A model generated the notes under the pieces. The model had not been told where the DNA came from. It searched no databases and saw only the letters and a list, made by a program, of their open reading frames with translations. Source: Roseateles sp. XES5 (GTDB lineage: Bacteria; Pseudomonadota; Alphaproteobacteria; Rhizobiales; Rhizobiaceae). From it: a DNA stretch of 64,000 nucleotides. This document shows positions 17,681 to 27,260 of this stretch, piece by piece (within the stretch, counting starts at the first letter, position 1; the number at the start of each line of letters is the position of its first letter). The position numbers and the translations under genes were made by a program. Location of the stretch: positions 1,843,501 through 1,907,500 of the forward strand of contig NZ_CP084752.1 of NCBI RefSeq assembly GCF_020535545.1, given 5' to 3'.

Positions 17681-18334
17681 ATGATCCGTTTCACCAATGT
17701 CTCGAAGCACTTTAAGACAAAGAGCCACAAGAAGATTATTCTCGATCGCGCCAATATAGAATTCCAGCGCGGCTATTCCTACGGCATTCTCGGGGTCAAC
17801 GGCGCCGGGAAATCGACGACCATGCGCATGATCGCGGGAACGATGCTGCCGAATTCGGGTCGCATCACCAAGGATGTGCGGGTCTCCTGGCCGCTCGGTT
17901 TCTCCGGTGGCTTCAACAACGAAATGACGGGCAAGGAAAACCTCAACTTCGTCGCCAGGGCCTATGGCGAGGATGTCAGGCGCGTGTCCCGATTTGTCGA
18001 GGAATTCGCTGAACTCGGGGACTATATCAACGCTCCGGTGAAAACCTATTCCTCCGGCATGGCCGCACGTCTCGCCTTCGGTCTGTCGATGGCCGTTGAA
18101 TTCGAGTGTTATCTCGTTGACGAAGTGACGGCAGTGGGTGACGCGCGCTTCCAGCAGCGCTGCAAGGATGCGTTCGATAGTCGCCGCAAAAACGCGGACA
18201 TCATCATGATTTCCCATGGCATGGATACCATCAAGGCCTACTGCGAGAAGGGCTTTTTGCTCGTGGACGGGCGGATGATGTATTATGAAGATATAGAACA
18301 GGCCATCGAAGCCTACTACCGGCTGAATCGGTGA
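17681..18334 (+). CDS. kpsT: capsular polysaccharide ABC transporter ATPase KpsT
   Basis: The 217-residue nucleotide-binding subunit of an ABC-2 polysaccharide exporter. Walker A is GVNGAGKST (about 43-51), the signature is SSGMAARLAFGLSMAVEF (a degenerate form typical of KpsT/Wzt), and Walker B is CYLVDEVTAVGDARF. The short length without a C-terminal carbohydrate-binding domain points to KpsT rather than Wzt, so export is probably of a glycan on a lipid anchor without ATPase-coupled end recognition. The membrane partner KpsM lies three genes downstream, separated by a second KpsE-like gene and a glycosyltransferase. Confidence 0.93.
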   Translation: MIRFTNVSKHFKTKSHKKIILDRANIEFQRGYSYGILGVNGAGKSTTMRMIAGTMLPNSGRITKDVRVSWPLGFSGGFNNEMTGKENLNFVARAYGEDVRRVSRFVEEFAELGDYINAPVKTYSSGMAARLAFGLSMAVEFECYLVDEVTAVGDARFQQRCKDAFDSRRKNADIIMISHGMDTIKAYCEKGFLLVDGRMMYYEDIEQAIEAYYRLNR

Positions 18335-18387
18335 GATGAAAGTGCAGCTCCGGTCCCTTCTTGGCGGGTTGGGGAGCTGCGAAGCGG

Positions 18388-19662
18388 ATGGAAACCTTGG
18401 CACAGCATCACGAAAACAGTGGCGGTGGTTCTCTGGTTGGCCTCGACGCCAGCCGCAAGATTTCCGAACGTCTGGCGACGTCCGCCCGCAAGCTGCGTTT
18501 CTCGACGTCATCGCGCAGCGGCCTCTACAAGGCCGTCGGCCTTCGTCCCCGGCTGACCGACCGGCTCTTCACGGTCGCGGTGGTGGTGTTGACTCTCTTC
18601 ACCTTCATCCTGCCGAATCTCGTTTCGATCGTCTACTACGGTTATTTGGCTTCGGACCAGTATGAGTCCGAAACACGCTTTACGGTCCGCTCTTCGACGC
18701 CCGCGCTCGGCAAGGACCAGCTTGCCAAGGTGACGGGTATCCCCGCCGCGAAGATCGTGCAGGACACGCAGATCGTCCTGAATTTCATCAAGAGCCGCGA
18801 GATGCTTGATGTGCTGCAGGCGCGCAAGATCGACATCAAGAAGATTTTCGGCGAGGATTCCATCGATGCATGGGCGCGCCTGCCCGAGGACGCCACGGCA
18901 GAAGAATTGCGGCGCTACTGGGATTCCATGGTCTCGACGTCCGTCAGCCCTTCCAGCGGCATCGTAGGGCTTTATGTCCGCGCCTTCAGGGCCGAGGACG
19001 CAGCGATGCTCGTACGCGAAATCCTCAAGGCCTCGGAAGTGGTCGTCAACGAGGTCAATGATCGCATCTGGAAGGATGTGATCGCGACGGCCGAGGCCAA
19101 TCTCGATAATGCAAAGCAACAGCTCGCCAAGGCGCGGGAAACGGTGGCGGCGGCGCGCAACCGTGAAGGCGTCCTCGACGTGGACAGCAGTTCCAAGATC
19201 ATTTCGACACTCATCACCACGATCGAGACCGAGCGCCTGAAGCTCCAGCAGCAGTATGACGCGCAGATCGCGGTTGTCTCCGCCAAGTCACCGCAGATGC
19301 GTGTCCTGCAGCGCGAGATCGACAGCAAGGAGCGGCAGATCGCCGATCTCAACGGACAACTCGCCGGCAGCGGCAAGGATCGCAGCCTCGCCGATGTCTC
19401 GCAGGATCTGTCGCAGCTCGAGCTGGCCCAAACCCTCGCTGAGCAGCAGTTCGCCTCCAGTGTGCGCACGATGGAGCAGGTTCGCTTCATCAGCCGCCAG
19501 CAACTGCTCTATCTCGACAGTTTCCTTGCGCCGCGTGTGCCGGATGAGGCGCTCTATCCGCGGCGCGGACTTTGGATCGGTGTGACGTTCCTGGCGAGCC
19601 TCATCACATGGGCGATCTTCCTGAGCTTGCTCTATCTGGCACGCAGCCGGCTCTCGCACTGA
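18388..19662 (+). CDS. kpsE: KpsE-like capsule export inner-membrane protein (second copy)
   Basis: A 424-residue paralogue of the product of 16395-17672. TM1 (LFTVAVVVLTLFTFILPNLV) lies at about 59-78, followed by the same SDQYESETRFTVRSS junction seen in the first copy (SDQYTAEARFAVRSM). A long periplasmic coiled coil follows, then APRVPDEALYPRR and a C-terminal TM2. The two copies are clearly divergent in their coiled coils, so this is an old duplication rather than an assembly artefact. They may form a hetero-oligomer or serve different polymers. ATG 18388 is preferred over a TTG at 18361 because of a better upstream purine tract. Confidence 0.86.
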   Translation: METLAQHHENSGGGSLVGLDASRKISERLATSARKLRFSTSSRSGLYKAVGLRPRLTDRLFTVAVVVLTLFTFILPNLVSIVYYGYLASDQYESETRFTVRSSTPALGKDQLAKVTGIPAAKIVQDTQIVLNFIKSREMLDVLQARKIDIKKIFGEDSIDAWARLPEDATAEELRRYWDSMVSTSVSPSSGIVGLYVRAFRAEDAAMLVREILKASEVVVNEVNDRIWKDVIATAEANLDNAKQQLAKARETVAAARNREGVLDVDSSSKIISTLITTIETERLKLQQQYDAQIAVVSAKSPQMRVLQREIDSKERQIADLNGQLAGSGKDRSLADVSQDLSQLELAQTLAEQQFASSVRTMEQVRFISRQQLLYLDSFLAPRVPDEALYPRRGLWIGVTFLASLITWAIFLSLLYLARSRLSH

Positions 19663-19666
19663 GCCT

Positions 19667-20788
19667 ATGGCAAGGATGTCGACCTTGAAACTGCGTGACC
19701 TGATCTACTCCCTGTTACCAAAGCCCGCAGCGCGAACCCGGGTGGCGGATACGGAGCGACAGGCGACGCGGCTGCTTGTCCTGACCAACGGGCGCAACCC
19801 GACCTTCACCTACTATCTTGAGGAGCGGCTTGCCCTTTCTTCGCTGAACGTCGAGGTCCGGAGCCTGACGGAGCGGCTTGAGGACATCGACCCGGTCGGG
19901 CTCGGCGTCATCCTCTGCCGTTATGTTCGTCCAAGGCAGTTGCTGTGGCTCTACCGCCATCGCCGGCGGCTGGCCAGTGTCTGCCTCCTCATCGACGACG
20001 ACGTGGCGGCGACCGTCACGTCGAATCAGGGTAGCTGGACTTACAAAGCCTATCTGACCGGGCTCGGCATAGCGCCCCTGCCCGTCCTCAATCGGATTTT
20101 GACGAGAGTCTGGGCCTCGACGCCTGCTCTCGCTTCTGCCTTCGAGGCCAACAGAGCGCGTGCCAGTGCAATATTGCCACCCTTCCCTCCGGCGGAGGCA
20201 TTTACGCCGCTTGCGACCGATAGCCAAGGCAACGGCCGCCTGCTGATGGCGTTCCATGCGACCGGGAGCCACGACGGGGAGCATGCGTTTCTCGTGCCGA
20301 TCGTTCGCGAGGTTCTGGAGCGCTGGGACAATGTCGATTTCGAGGTCGTGGCGGAAGGCGAACCCGCGCGGTTGTGGGGCCGGGCGCAGTTGCCGGCCCA
20401 CCGCATTGCCCTTTCCCCGAAGCGGGACTGGACGGCGTATCTTGCGGAAACCGCGCGGCGCCGTATTGATATCCTGCTCGTTCCCCTGTTGCAGAACAGG
20501 ATGAACGACGTCAGGTCCAGCACGAAGCGCTTCGATGCTGCTAGAATGGGGGCTGCCGCGATCTTTTCCTTGTGTCCCGCTTATACCGCCGCGGCCGACG
20601 GGGGGGAGATTCTCGTCAGGAACGATGCCCAGTCCTGGGTCAAAGCCATTGGCTGCCTTGTCGAGGACGGCGAGTTGCGCCGGCGCACCCGAGAAGCCAC
20701 GGTAAATGCGGTCAAAACAATCCTTGCCAACACGACGGCCGCTTTTCCGTCGGCATCGGCAAATCAACGAGACAAAGCTCTGACATGA
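19667..20788 (+). CDS. putative glycosyltransferase (GT-B fold) of the export operon
   Basis: A 373-residue protein with the outline of a GT-B glycosyltransferase: an N-terminal Rossmann-like half (LLVLTNGRNPTFTYYLEERL, LASVCLLIDDDVAATV) and a C-terminal half with LLMAFHATGSHDGEHAFLVP and DILLVPLLQNRMNDVRSSTKRFDAARMGAAAIFS. The last string resembles the family 4 nucleotide-sugar site, with Lys and a late Glu region. The donor and acceptor are unknown. It lies four bases after the second KpsE-like gene and overlaps kpsM by four bases, so it is tightly bound to the exporter operon. Confidence 0.72.
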   Translation: MARMSTLKLRDLIYSLLPKPAARTRVADTERQATRLLVLTNGRNPTFTYYLEERLALSSLNVEVRSLTERLEDIDPVGLGVILCRYVRPRQLLWLYRHRRRLASVCLLIDDDVAATVTSNQGSWTYKAYLTGLGIAPLPVLNRILTRVWASTPALASAFEANRARASAILPPFPPAEAFTPLATDSQGNGRLLMAFHATGSHDGEHAFLVPIVREVLERWDNVDFEVVAEGEPARLWGRAQLPAHRIALSPKRDWTAYLAETARRRIDILLVPLLQNRMNDVRSSTKRFDAARMGAAAIFSLCPAYTAAADGGEILVRNDAQSWVKAIGCLVEDGELRRRTREATVNAVKTILANTTAAFPSASANQRDKALT

Positions 20789-21591
20789 CAGCCAGTAAGA
20801 CGATCTCCCGCATGAGCATCGCCGACGCGCTCGCCGAGAAGAAGCACGTCATGACGGCCGTGATCCTTCGCGATATGAGAAGCCGCTTTTTCAACCATGG
20901 CCTCGGCTTCTTGCTTGTTTCCCTCTGGCCGCTGGCCCACATGATCATCCTGCTTGGAATCTATTCGGTCATGGGACGCAAGGCGGCCTATGGCGACAGC
21001 ATGAACGTCTTCATCGCAACTGGGTTGATCCCGACACTGGCCTATTCATATGTTGCGCGTTTCATGTCCATGTCGCTGCTGATGAACAGGGCAATGCTGG
21101 CTTTTCCCGTCGTAACGATCATCGACATCATGATGGCGCGCGCCTTCCTGGAAATTATCGCCGCGGCGCTCACGTTGTTCTTCATTTTCGTCATTCTTCT
21201 TGCCGCAGGAGACAATCCTTTCCCGATAGATCCCTTCGAGGCGGTCTATGCCTATCTGGCAACCCTGCTGTTGGCTATCGGCAATGGATTCCTCGTCGGG
21301 GTCGTCACCATGTTCATACCCTTCTTCGCCATGGTCTTCGCACTGCTGATGATTGTCGTCTATATGGCATCGGGAACGCTGTTCGTCACCGCGTCCTTAC
21401 CCGAGCCCATCGCCTATGCTCTTTCCTGGAACCCGGTCTTTCATTCGGTGGAATGGATGCGCCTTGCCTATTATCCCGGCTACAGCGACAAATGGCTCGA
21501 TAAAACCTATCTCATCAGCTATGGCGCGGGAACCCTTTGCCTCGGCCTCCTTCTTGAGCGGGTGCTGCGGATGAAGATGAAAGAGGTTTGA
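20785..21591 (+). CDS. kpsM: capsular polysaccharide ABC transporter permease KpsM
   Basis: The 268-residue ABC-2 membrane subunit that pairs with KpsT. It has an N-terminal amphipathic start (AVILRDMRSRFFNHGLGFLL) and about six hydrophobic helices, including LAHMIILLGIYSVMG, LEIIAAALTLFFIFVILLAA, FFAMVFALLMIVVYMASG and a last helix near the C-terminus. The family motif NPVFHSVEWMRLAYYPGY is present. Its ATG overlaps the end of the glycosyltransferase gene (ATGA). It probably moves a lipid-linked capsular glycan across the inner membrane. Confidence 0.92.
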   Translation: MTASKTISRMSIADALAEKKHVMTAVILRDMRSRFFNHGLGFLLVSLWPLAHMIILLGIYSVMGRKAAYGDSMNVFIATGLIPTLAYSYVARFMSMSLLMNRAMLAFPVVTIIDIMMARAFLEIIAAALTLFFIFVILLAAGDNPFPIDPFEAVYAYLATLLLAIGNGFLVGVVTMFIPFFAMVFALLMIVVYMASGTLFVTASLPEPIAYALSWNPVFHSVEWMRLAYYPGYSDKWLDKTYLISYGAGTLCLGLLLERVLRMKMKEV

Positions 21592-21598
21592 AGTCGGC

Positions 21599-23809
21599 AT
21601 GGCATTGAAAATCGTCGTCAGCAATGATCTGGAAGCGCTGCCGTCGCCGGACGGCGATCTCTGGTGCAGCAGCGGTGACGATCCGTTCTTCGACCTCCGG
21701 TTCGGCTCGCTGCGCGCACCTATTCTTGTTGCATTCCTCAAGACGGTTGACGGTGAGGCGATAGAACCGAAGGTCTATGTCAATCGCGGAGGCGGCTACC
21801 GGGAAAAGGACGCGGTCGTTCACAAACCTGGCCTGGGTTTCATCCTTGTTGCCGATGTCGGGCGATCCGGCCTGATCCGCGCATTGCGGGTCGATCCGGC
21901 CAGCGGTCCCGGTGAGTTCACTTTTTCTGTTCATGCCTTTGCGGATATGGAGAGTGCGCAAGAAGCGATTCGGCTACGCCGCGAAACTGACATGGCGGAT
22001 GCGGTTTTGTGGGACATCGGCCGCCTGCCTCGTTTCCGGGTCGGTATGCCGTCCCTGCGTCTACGGAGCAAGAAGTTCGAGTTGTCGAAGTTCGTGCGCA
22101 CGCAACGCGCGCTCGCCGCTCTGTTGCCGACGACGCGTCCAAATCCGGAAGACGCCCGCTGGCTGAGCATCGTTGTTCCCGTCTACAATGCCCCGAAGCA
22201 TTATCTCGACGAGCTCGTCAAATCCTTCGAGGCGCAAGGGATCGACGGCGTCGAATTGATCCTTAGCGACGACGCTTCGACCTCCGCGGAGACCCTGCGC
22301 TGGTACAAGTCTTTTTCGGGCCGCCCGCATGTCAAGGTGATCCGCAATGCTACCAACGGCGGCATAGCAAAGGCGACGAATGCAGGCTTGGTTGAAGCCT
22401 CAGGTACCTGGGTCACCCTGCTCGACCATGATGATGTCATCGCGCCTCATGCGTTGAAGGTTGTTGCTAACGCAATCATCGACCATCCGGATGTGGCTTT
22501 CCTCTATACGGACGAACTCGTGGTCGATGAGCGTTTGGCGCCAAGTGCCCTGATGCTAAAGCCAGCCTACGATCCAGTCCTTTTATCGGGCGTGAACTAC
22601 ATCAATCATTTTTCCATCTACCGGCACGACCGCCTGCGCGAGATCGGATATCTGCGCGAGGGCTTCGACGGGTCGCAGGACTACGACCTGTTGTTACGCT
22701 ATCTGGAAGGCATTCCGGAACACCGCGTCCTGCACATTCCCTATCTCGCTTATTGCTGGCGCCGAACTGGACAGACCTATTCCCGTCGTTTTATCGACAA
22801 GGCAACTGCGGCCGCCCGCGCCGCGCTCGTTGATCGTTTCGAACGCGAGGGCGAAAACGTCACGGTGCAGCCTGCTCTGACGAACACGCTGCACCGGGTC
22901 GAGTTCGCCGATTTAGGGCAAACTCGCTGGCCGAAGATTTCGGTAATTCTTCCCAGCAAAGATAGCTACGATCTTATCAGCACGGTTCTCAAAGGTCTGC
23001 TCGAAGAGACTGACTATCCCAATCTCGAAGTCATCGTCATCGACAACGGCACCAGAGAAAAGCGGGTTCTCGACCTTTATCGGCAATATGGCGAGGCCCG
23101 TGCAGGCTTCTCGGCGGTGATCAACGAGGAGTCTTTCAATTTCGCCCGCGCCATCAACAGCGGTACCGCGCGAGCGACCGGTGAGCACTTTCTCATCCTC
23201 AACAACGACATCGAGATTACTGATGCCGGTTGGCTCAAGGAGATGGTGTCTTGCTTGAAATTTGCGGCGACGGGCATCGTCGGTGCAAAGTTGCTCTATC
23301 CCAACAAGAAACTCCAGCACGCTGGTGTCATCATCGGCTTCGGTGGCCTTGCGGGTCATTGGTATCTGAACAAGCCGGCGAACTTCGGTGGCCCGATGAG
23401 CCGCCTGCACCTGCGCAATTCCATGACCTGCGTCACCGGCGCGGCCATGCTGATTTCCGGGGACTGCGCCCGCGCGGTCGGTGCCTGGGACGAGGAGAAT
23501 TTTGCCGTCGCCTATAACGACGTCGATTATTGCGTGCGCGCACACAAAGCCGGCTTCCGTATCGTCTGGACACCGTTCGCCTGTCTTTTCCACCACGAAT
23601 CCGCCTCCCGCGGCTCCGACCTTGTTGGCGAGCGTAAACGGCGCTTCGAGCGCGAGAAGGATAACCTGCGGCGGATTCACGGCACAGATACGTTCGAAGA
23701 TCCCGCACTCAATCCCGGCTATGAGAAACGGCATTCCACGCCCGGCCTCGAAGCTCCGACGAAGCTCGCCAAGCCCCGCCGAGGACTTGCGACGTTCCAA
23801 GCGGGCTAA
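21599..23809 (+). CDS. tandem two-domain GT2 glycosyltransferase
   Basis: A 736-residue protein with two family 2 transferase domains. Residues about 1-185 form an unassigned beta-rich head (WCSSGDDPFFDLRFGS). The first GT2 domain begins at about 188 (WLSIVVPVYNAP) with DDASTSAET and LLDHDD as the metal-binding motif. The second begins at about 445 (PKISVILPSKDSYD) with VIDNGTREKR and ILNNDIEI and ends with YNDVDYCVRAHKAGFRIV. Such tandems often add alternating sugars or build an O-chain backbone. It starts seven bases after kpsM and ends the plus-strand operon, facing the rhamnose genes, which probably supply one of its donors. Confidence 0.88.
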   Translation: MALKIVVSNDLEALPSPDGDLWCSSGDDPFFDLRFGSLRAPILVAFLKTVDGEAIEPKVYVNRGGGYREKDAVVHKPGLGFILVADVGRSGLIRALRVDPASGPGEFTFSVHAFADMESAQEAIRLRRETDMADAVLWDIGRLPRFRVGMPSLRLRSKKFELSKFVRTQRALAALLPTTRPNPEDARWLSIVVPVYNAPKHYLDELVKSFEAQGIDGVELILSDDASTSAETLRWYKSFSGRPHVKVIRNATNGGIAKATNAGLVEASGTWVTLLDHDDVIAPHALKVVANAIIDHPDVAFLYTDELVVDERLAPSALMLKPAYDPVLLSGVNYINHFSIYRHDRLREIGYLREGFDGSQDYDLLLRYLEGIPEHRVLHIPYLAYCWRRTGQTYSRRFIDKATAAARAALVDRFEREGENVTVQPALTNTLHRVEFADLGQTRWPKISVILPSKDSYDLISTVLKGLLEETDYPNLEVIVIDNGTREKRVLDLYRQYGEARAGFSAVINEESFNFARAINSGTARATGEHFLILNNDIEITDAGWLKEMVSCLKFAATGIVGAKLLYPNKKLQHAGVIIGFGGLAGHWYLNKPANFGGPMSRLHLRNSMTCVTGAAMLISGDCARAVGAWDEENFAVAYNDVDYCVRAHKAGFRIVWTPFACLFHHESASRGSDLVGERKRRFEREKDNLRRIHGTDTFEDPALNPGYEKRHSTPGLEAPTKLAKPRRGLATFQAG

Positions 23810-23835
23810 GGATCAGGAGACGGAATGATTCGGGT

Positions 23836-23856
23836 GCGTGGTCTGCTGGACCACGC
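23836..23856. terminator. possible bidirectional terminator between the export operon and rfb operon
   Basis: A perfect eight-base stem (23836-23843 with 23849-23856) with a five-base loop lies in the 73-base gap between two convergent operons. No T-run follows on either strand, so intrinsic termination is uncertain. Confidence 0.4.
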
Positions 23857-23882
23857 GTTCAGCCAGACGGGACAGTCGATCG

Positions 23883-24425
23883 TCAGAAGGTTTCGGCGTC
23901 CCGAAAACGGCTGGCTGCACTGTCCTTGCCCGACAATTGCGGTTCGCCCGAAAACGGCCATTGGATATTGAGATCCGGATCGTTCCAGAGGATCGCCCGC
24001 TCGAATGCCGGGTTGTAGTAGTCCGTCGTCTTGTAGAGGAATTCAGCGGTGTCGCTGAGGACGACGAAGCCATGGGCAAAACCTTCCGGCACCCAGAGCT
24101 GCTTCTTGTTCTCTGCACTCAGATGCACGCCGACCCAATGTCCGAAGGTCGGAGAAGCCCGGCGAACGTCCACCGCGACGTCAAACACCTCCCCTTGCAC
24201 CACACGCACCAGCTTACCTTGCGGCTGCTGGATCTGATAGTGCAGCCCACGCAAGACGTTGCGAGCGGATTTCGAATGGTTGTCCTGAACGAAATCCCGC
24301 TCCAGACCGGTCGCCTCCTTGAAGGCGCGAGCATTGAAGCTTTCGAGGAAAAAGCCGCGTTCGTCGCCAAAAACCTTCGGCTCGAGAATAACGACATCGG
24401 GAATGGCGGTGGGTGTGGTCAGCAT
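23883..24425 (-). CDS. rfbC: dTDP-4-dehydrorhamnose 3,5-epimerase
   Basis: Third enzyme of dTDP-L-rhamnose synthesis. The 180-residue cupin protein shows the N-terminal motif PDVVILEPKVFGDERGFFLESF and the core FVQDNHSKSARNVLRGLHYQ with its catalytic His. KLVRVVQGEVFDVAVDVRR, the VPEGFAHGFVVLSD motif and YYNPAFERAILWNDPDL follow. It is the last gene of the minus-strand rfbB-rfbD-rfbA-rfbC operon. Its ATG shares one base with the rfbA stop (TGATG), so translation is probably coupled. Confidence 0.95.
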   Translation of the reverse strand: MLTTPTAIPDVVILEPKVFGDERGFFLESFNARAFKEATGLERDFVQDNHSKSARNVLRGLHYQIQQPQGKLVRVVQGEVFDVAVDVRRASPTFGHWVGVHLSAENKKQLWVPEGFAHGFVVLSDTAEFLYKTTDYYNPAFERAILWNDPDLNIQWPFSGEPQLSGKDSAASRFRDAETF

Positions 24426-25306
24426 CAGTAGATTTTTTCGTTCAGGATGTTTTGCAGATAACGACCGTAGCCACTCTTGAGCAGCGGCCGGGCCAAGTCT
24501 TCAAGCTGAGCCGCATCGATCCAGTTCATGCGGTAGGCGATTTCCTCGGGGCAGGCGACACGCAGGCCCTGGCGCTTTTCGATGGTGGCGATGTAGTGGC
24601 TCGCCTCCAGCAGCGAATCATGCGTGCCCGTATCCAGCCAAGCGTAACCGCGCCCCATGATCTCGACGTTCAACTCGCCTTGCGACAGGTAGTGGCGGTT
24701 GATGTCGGTGATTTCCAGCTCGCCGCGCGGTGAGGGCTTGATCCCTGCAGCAATATCGCACACTTGCGCATCATAGAAATAGAGGCCTGTTACGGCATAA
24801 TTCGATTTCGGCTGCTCCGGCTTTTCCTCGATAGAGAGAGCCTTCTGGTCCTGGTCGAAGTCTACCACGCCGTAACGCTCGGGATCGGTGACGTGATAGG
24901 CGAACACCGTCGCGCCATTTCCCTGGCTCGATGCGCTGCGCAGCAGCTTCTTGAACTCGTGGCCGTAGAAGATGTTGTCCCCCAGGACCAGCGCACTCGG
25001 ATGACCGTCAATGAAATCGCGCCCGAGTATGAAGGCTTGCGCCAATCCATCCGGGCTCGGTTGTACGCAATAGGACAAATTGATGCCCCACTGGCTGCCT
25101 TCGCCGAGAAGCGCTTGGAAGCGCGGCGTATCCTGCGGGGTGGAGATGATCAGAACATCGCGGATACCCGCCAGCATCAGCGTTGTCAGCGGGTAGTAGA
25201 TCATCGGTTTGTCGTAGACGGGCAGAAGCTGCTTCGACATGGCGAGTGTTGCCGGATGAAGCCGTGTGCCGGACCCCCCGGCCAGAATGATACCTTTGCG
25301 TTGCAT
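24425..25306 (-). CDS. rfbA: glucose-1-phosphate thymidylyltransferase
   Basis: Makes dTDP-glucose from glucose 1-phosphate and dTTP. With ATG at 25306 it has 293 residues, the standard length. Motifs visible are [16 protein letters not shown] (about 5-20), [29 protein letters not shown] and [28 protein letters not shown] and [16 protein letters not shown] follow further on. Longer in-frame starts would run into rfbD and add unconserved sequence. One base separates it from the rfbD stop upstream. Confidence 0.96.
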   Translation of the reverse strand: MQRKGIILAGGSGTRLHPATLAMSKQLLPVYDKPMIYYPLTTLMLAGIRDVLIISTPQDTPRFQALLGEGSQWGINLSYCVQPSPDGLAQAFILGRDFIDGHPSALVLGDNIFYGHEFKKLLRSASSQGNGATVFAYHVTDPERYGVVDFDQDQKALSIEEKPEQPKSNYAVTGLYFYDAQVCDIAAGIKPSPRGELEITDINRHYLSQGELNVEIMGRGYAWLDTGTHDSLLEASHYIATIEKRQGLRVACPEEIAYRMNWIDAAQLEDLARPLLKSGYGRYLQNILNEKIY

Positions 25307-25307
25307 A

Positions 25308-26198
25308 TTAGCCCCGAATGATCTGCTGCAGGACGTGATCCAGGCCCGATTGCCAATGCGGCAAGGCCAGACCGAAAGTATGCCGTAGTTTTGCCGTTTC
25401 CAGCCGGGAGTTGGCTGGTCGACGGGCCGGCGTCGGATAGTCCGCCGTGGTAATCGGCACGATAGCATCGGCGGCGACCCGGATCGATACGCCCGCGCGC
25501 CGGGCGGCTTCGATGACATGGCAGGCATAGGCATGCCAATTTGTCTCACCGCCAGCGGTGAGATGATAGATGCCGCTCGGAGCACTGTCGCGATCCTGCA
25601 CCGCCTGTCGGATGGCATGTGTGCTGACATCCGCGATCAGGGCCGCCGACGTGGGCGTGCCAACCTGGTCGGCGACCACCTTCAGCACGTCCCGCTCCGC
25701 GGCGAGCCGCAGCATGGTCTTGGCGAAGTTCGCGCCGTGGGCACCGAAAACCCAACTCGTTCGGAAGACAAGATGCCGAGCGCCACTGGCTGCCAGGGCC
25801 TCCTCGCCGGCGCGTTTGCTCTGACCATAGACGCCCTGCGGACCGGTCGCGGCATCCTCGGCATATCGGCCGACGGCGGTACCGTCGAAAACATAATCCG
25901 TCGAATAGTGCACGACGAGCGCGCCGCACCGTGCCGCTTCGGCACCGATGATGCCGGGTGCCGTGGCATTGATCGCGTAGGCACGTTCCGTCTCGCTTTC
26001 GGCTCGGTCCACAGCGGTGTAGGCGGCCGGATTGATGATGATGTCGGGTTCCGCCCTCCGGATGGCATTGCGCAGGGAGGTTTCGCTTTCGAGGTCGCAT
26101 TCAGAGCGATCGACAGCAAGAACCTCACCGAGCGGCGCAAGTGCCCGCTGCAATTCGAACCCGACCTGGCCGTTCTTGCCTGTCAGCAGGATCCGCAT
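25308..26198 (-). CDS. rfbD: dTDP-4-dehydrorhamnose reductase
   Basis: Reduces dTDP-4-dehydro-L-rhamnose to dTDP-L-rhamnose with NAD(P)H. The 296-residue extended SDR protein shows [18 protein letters not shown] at the N-terminus, [12 protein letters not shown], the STDYVFDG motif and the catalytic [28 protein letters not shown] and the C-terminal [12 protein letters not shown] complete the family pattern. It lies between rfbB and rfbA with gaps of three bases and one base. Confidence 0.95.
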   Translation of the reverse strand: MRILLTGKNGQVGFELQRALAPLGEVLAVDRSECDLESETSLRNAIRRAEPDIIINPAAYTAVDRAESETERAYAINATAPGIIGAEAARCGALVVHYSTDYVFDGTAVGRYAEDAATGPQGVYGQSKRAGEEALAASGARHLVFRTSWVFGAHGANFAKTMLRLAAERDVLKVVADQVGTPTSAALIADVSTHAIRQAVQDRDSAPSGIYHLTAGGETNWHAYACHVIEAARRAGVSIRVAADAIVPITTADYPTPARRPANSRLETAKLRHTFGLALPHWQSGLDHVLQQIIRG

Positions 26199-26201
26199 GG
26201 C

Positions 26202-27260
26202 TCAGCGCCCATATTGCTGGCCGAGCCAGCGCTGGTAGGCGCCACTGGTTACGTTCTCGACCCAATCCTGGTTGTCGAGATACCATCGCACCGTCTTCGC
26301 GATGCCGGTCTCAAAAGTTTCCATTGGCGTCCAGCCCAGCTCGCGCTCGATCTTGCGCGCGTCAATGGCGTAGCGGCGGTCGTGGCCGGGTCGGTCCTTC
26401 ACATAGGTGATCAGGCGGCTGTAGGGGCCTTGCTCCGAGGGCTTGAGCTCATCCAGCAGGGCGCAGACGATCTTGACGATGTCGATATTGGCCTGCTCGT
26501 TCCAGCCGCCGATGTTGTAGGTCTCGCCCAGGCGGCCGCGCGCCAGCACGGCGCGGATGCCGCTGCAGTGGTCCTTCACATAGAGCCAGTCGCGGATCTG
26601 CTGGCCGTCCCCGTAAACCGGGAGCGGCTTGCCCGCCAGGGCATTGACGATCATCAGCGGGATCAGCTTTTCGGGGAAGTGATAGGGGCCGTAGTTGTTG
26701 GAGCAGTTGGTGGTGAGCACCGGCAGCCCGTAGGTGTGGTGCCAGGCGCGCACCAGGTGGTCGCTGGCGGCCTTGCTGGCGCTGTAGGGGCTGTTGGGCT
26801 CGTAGGGATGGGTCTCGGCAAAGGGCGGATCCTCAGCCTTGAGCGAGCCATAGACCTCATCCGTGGACACATGCAGAAAACGGAAATCCTGCTTGCGATC
26901 GTCCGCTAGGTCGTTCCAGTAGGTGCGCACGCAATCGAGCAGACGGAACGTGCCGACGATGTTCGTTTCAATGAAAGCCGCCGGGCCATGGATCGACCTG
27001 TCGACATGTGACTCCGCCGCGAAATTGACGATCGCACGTGGCGCATGCTCTTCCAGCAACGCGTTGATGACATCGGCATCGCCGATATCGGCTTGCACGA
27101 AGACATGTCGGGGATTTCCCGCGAGGCTTTTTAGGTTTTCGGGATTGCCTGCATAGGTCAGCTTGTCGATGTTGACGACGGTCTCATCCGAGGCGTCGAG
27201 CCAGTCGAGGACAAAATTGCTGCCGATGAAACCGGCGCCACCCGTTACAAAAATCGTCAT
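26202..27260 (-). CDS. rfbB: dTDP-glucose 4,6-dehydratase
   Basis: Second enzyme of the dTDP-rhamnose pathway, converting dTDP-glucose to the 4-keto-6-deoxy sugar. The 352-residue SDR has [16 protein letters not shown] at 6-21, [15 protein letters not shown] and the catalytic [11 protein letters not shown]. The active-site [20 protein letters not shown] and [19 protein letters not shown] follow. It is the first gene of the minus-strand operon, so the promoter should lie in the AT-rich DNA from 27261. The rhamnose made is presumably used by the adjacent glycosyltransferases. Confidence 0.96.
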   Translation of the reverse strand: MTIFVTGGAGFIGSNFVLDWLDASDETVVNIDKLTYAGNPENLKSLAGNPRHVFVQADIGDADVINALLEEHAPRAIVNFAAESHVDRSIHGPAAFIETNIVGTFRLLDCVRTYWNDLADDRKQDFRFLHVSTDEVYGSLKAEDPPFAETHPYEPNSPYSASKAASDHLVRAWHHTYGLPVLTTNCSNNYGPYHFPEKLIPLMIVNALAGKPLPVYGDGQQIRDWLYVKDHCSGIRAVLARGRLGETYNIGGWNEQANIDIVKIVCALLDELKPSEQGPYSRLITYVKDRPGHDRRYAIDARKIERELGWTPMETFETGIAKTVRWYLDNQDWVENVTSGAYQRWLGQQYGR

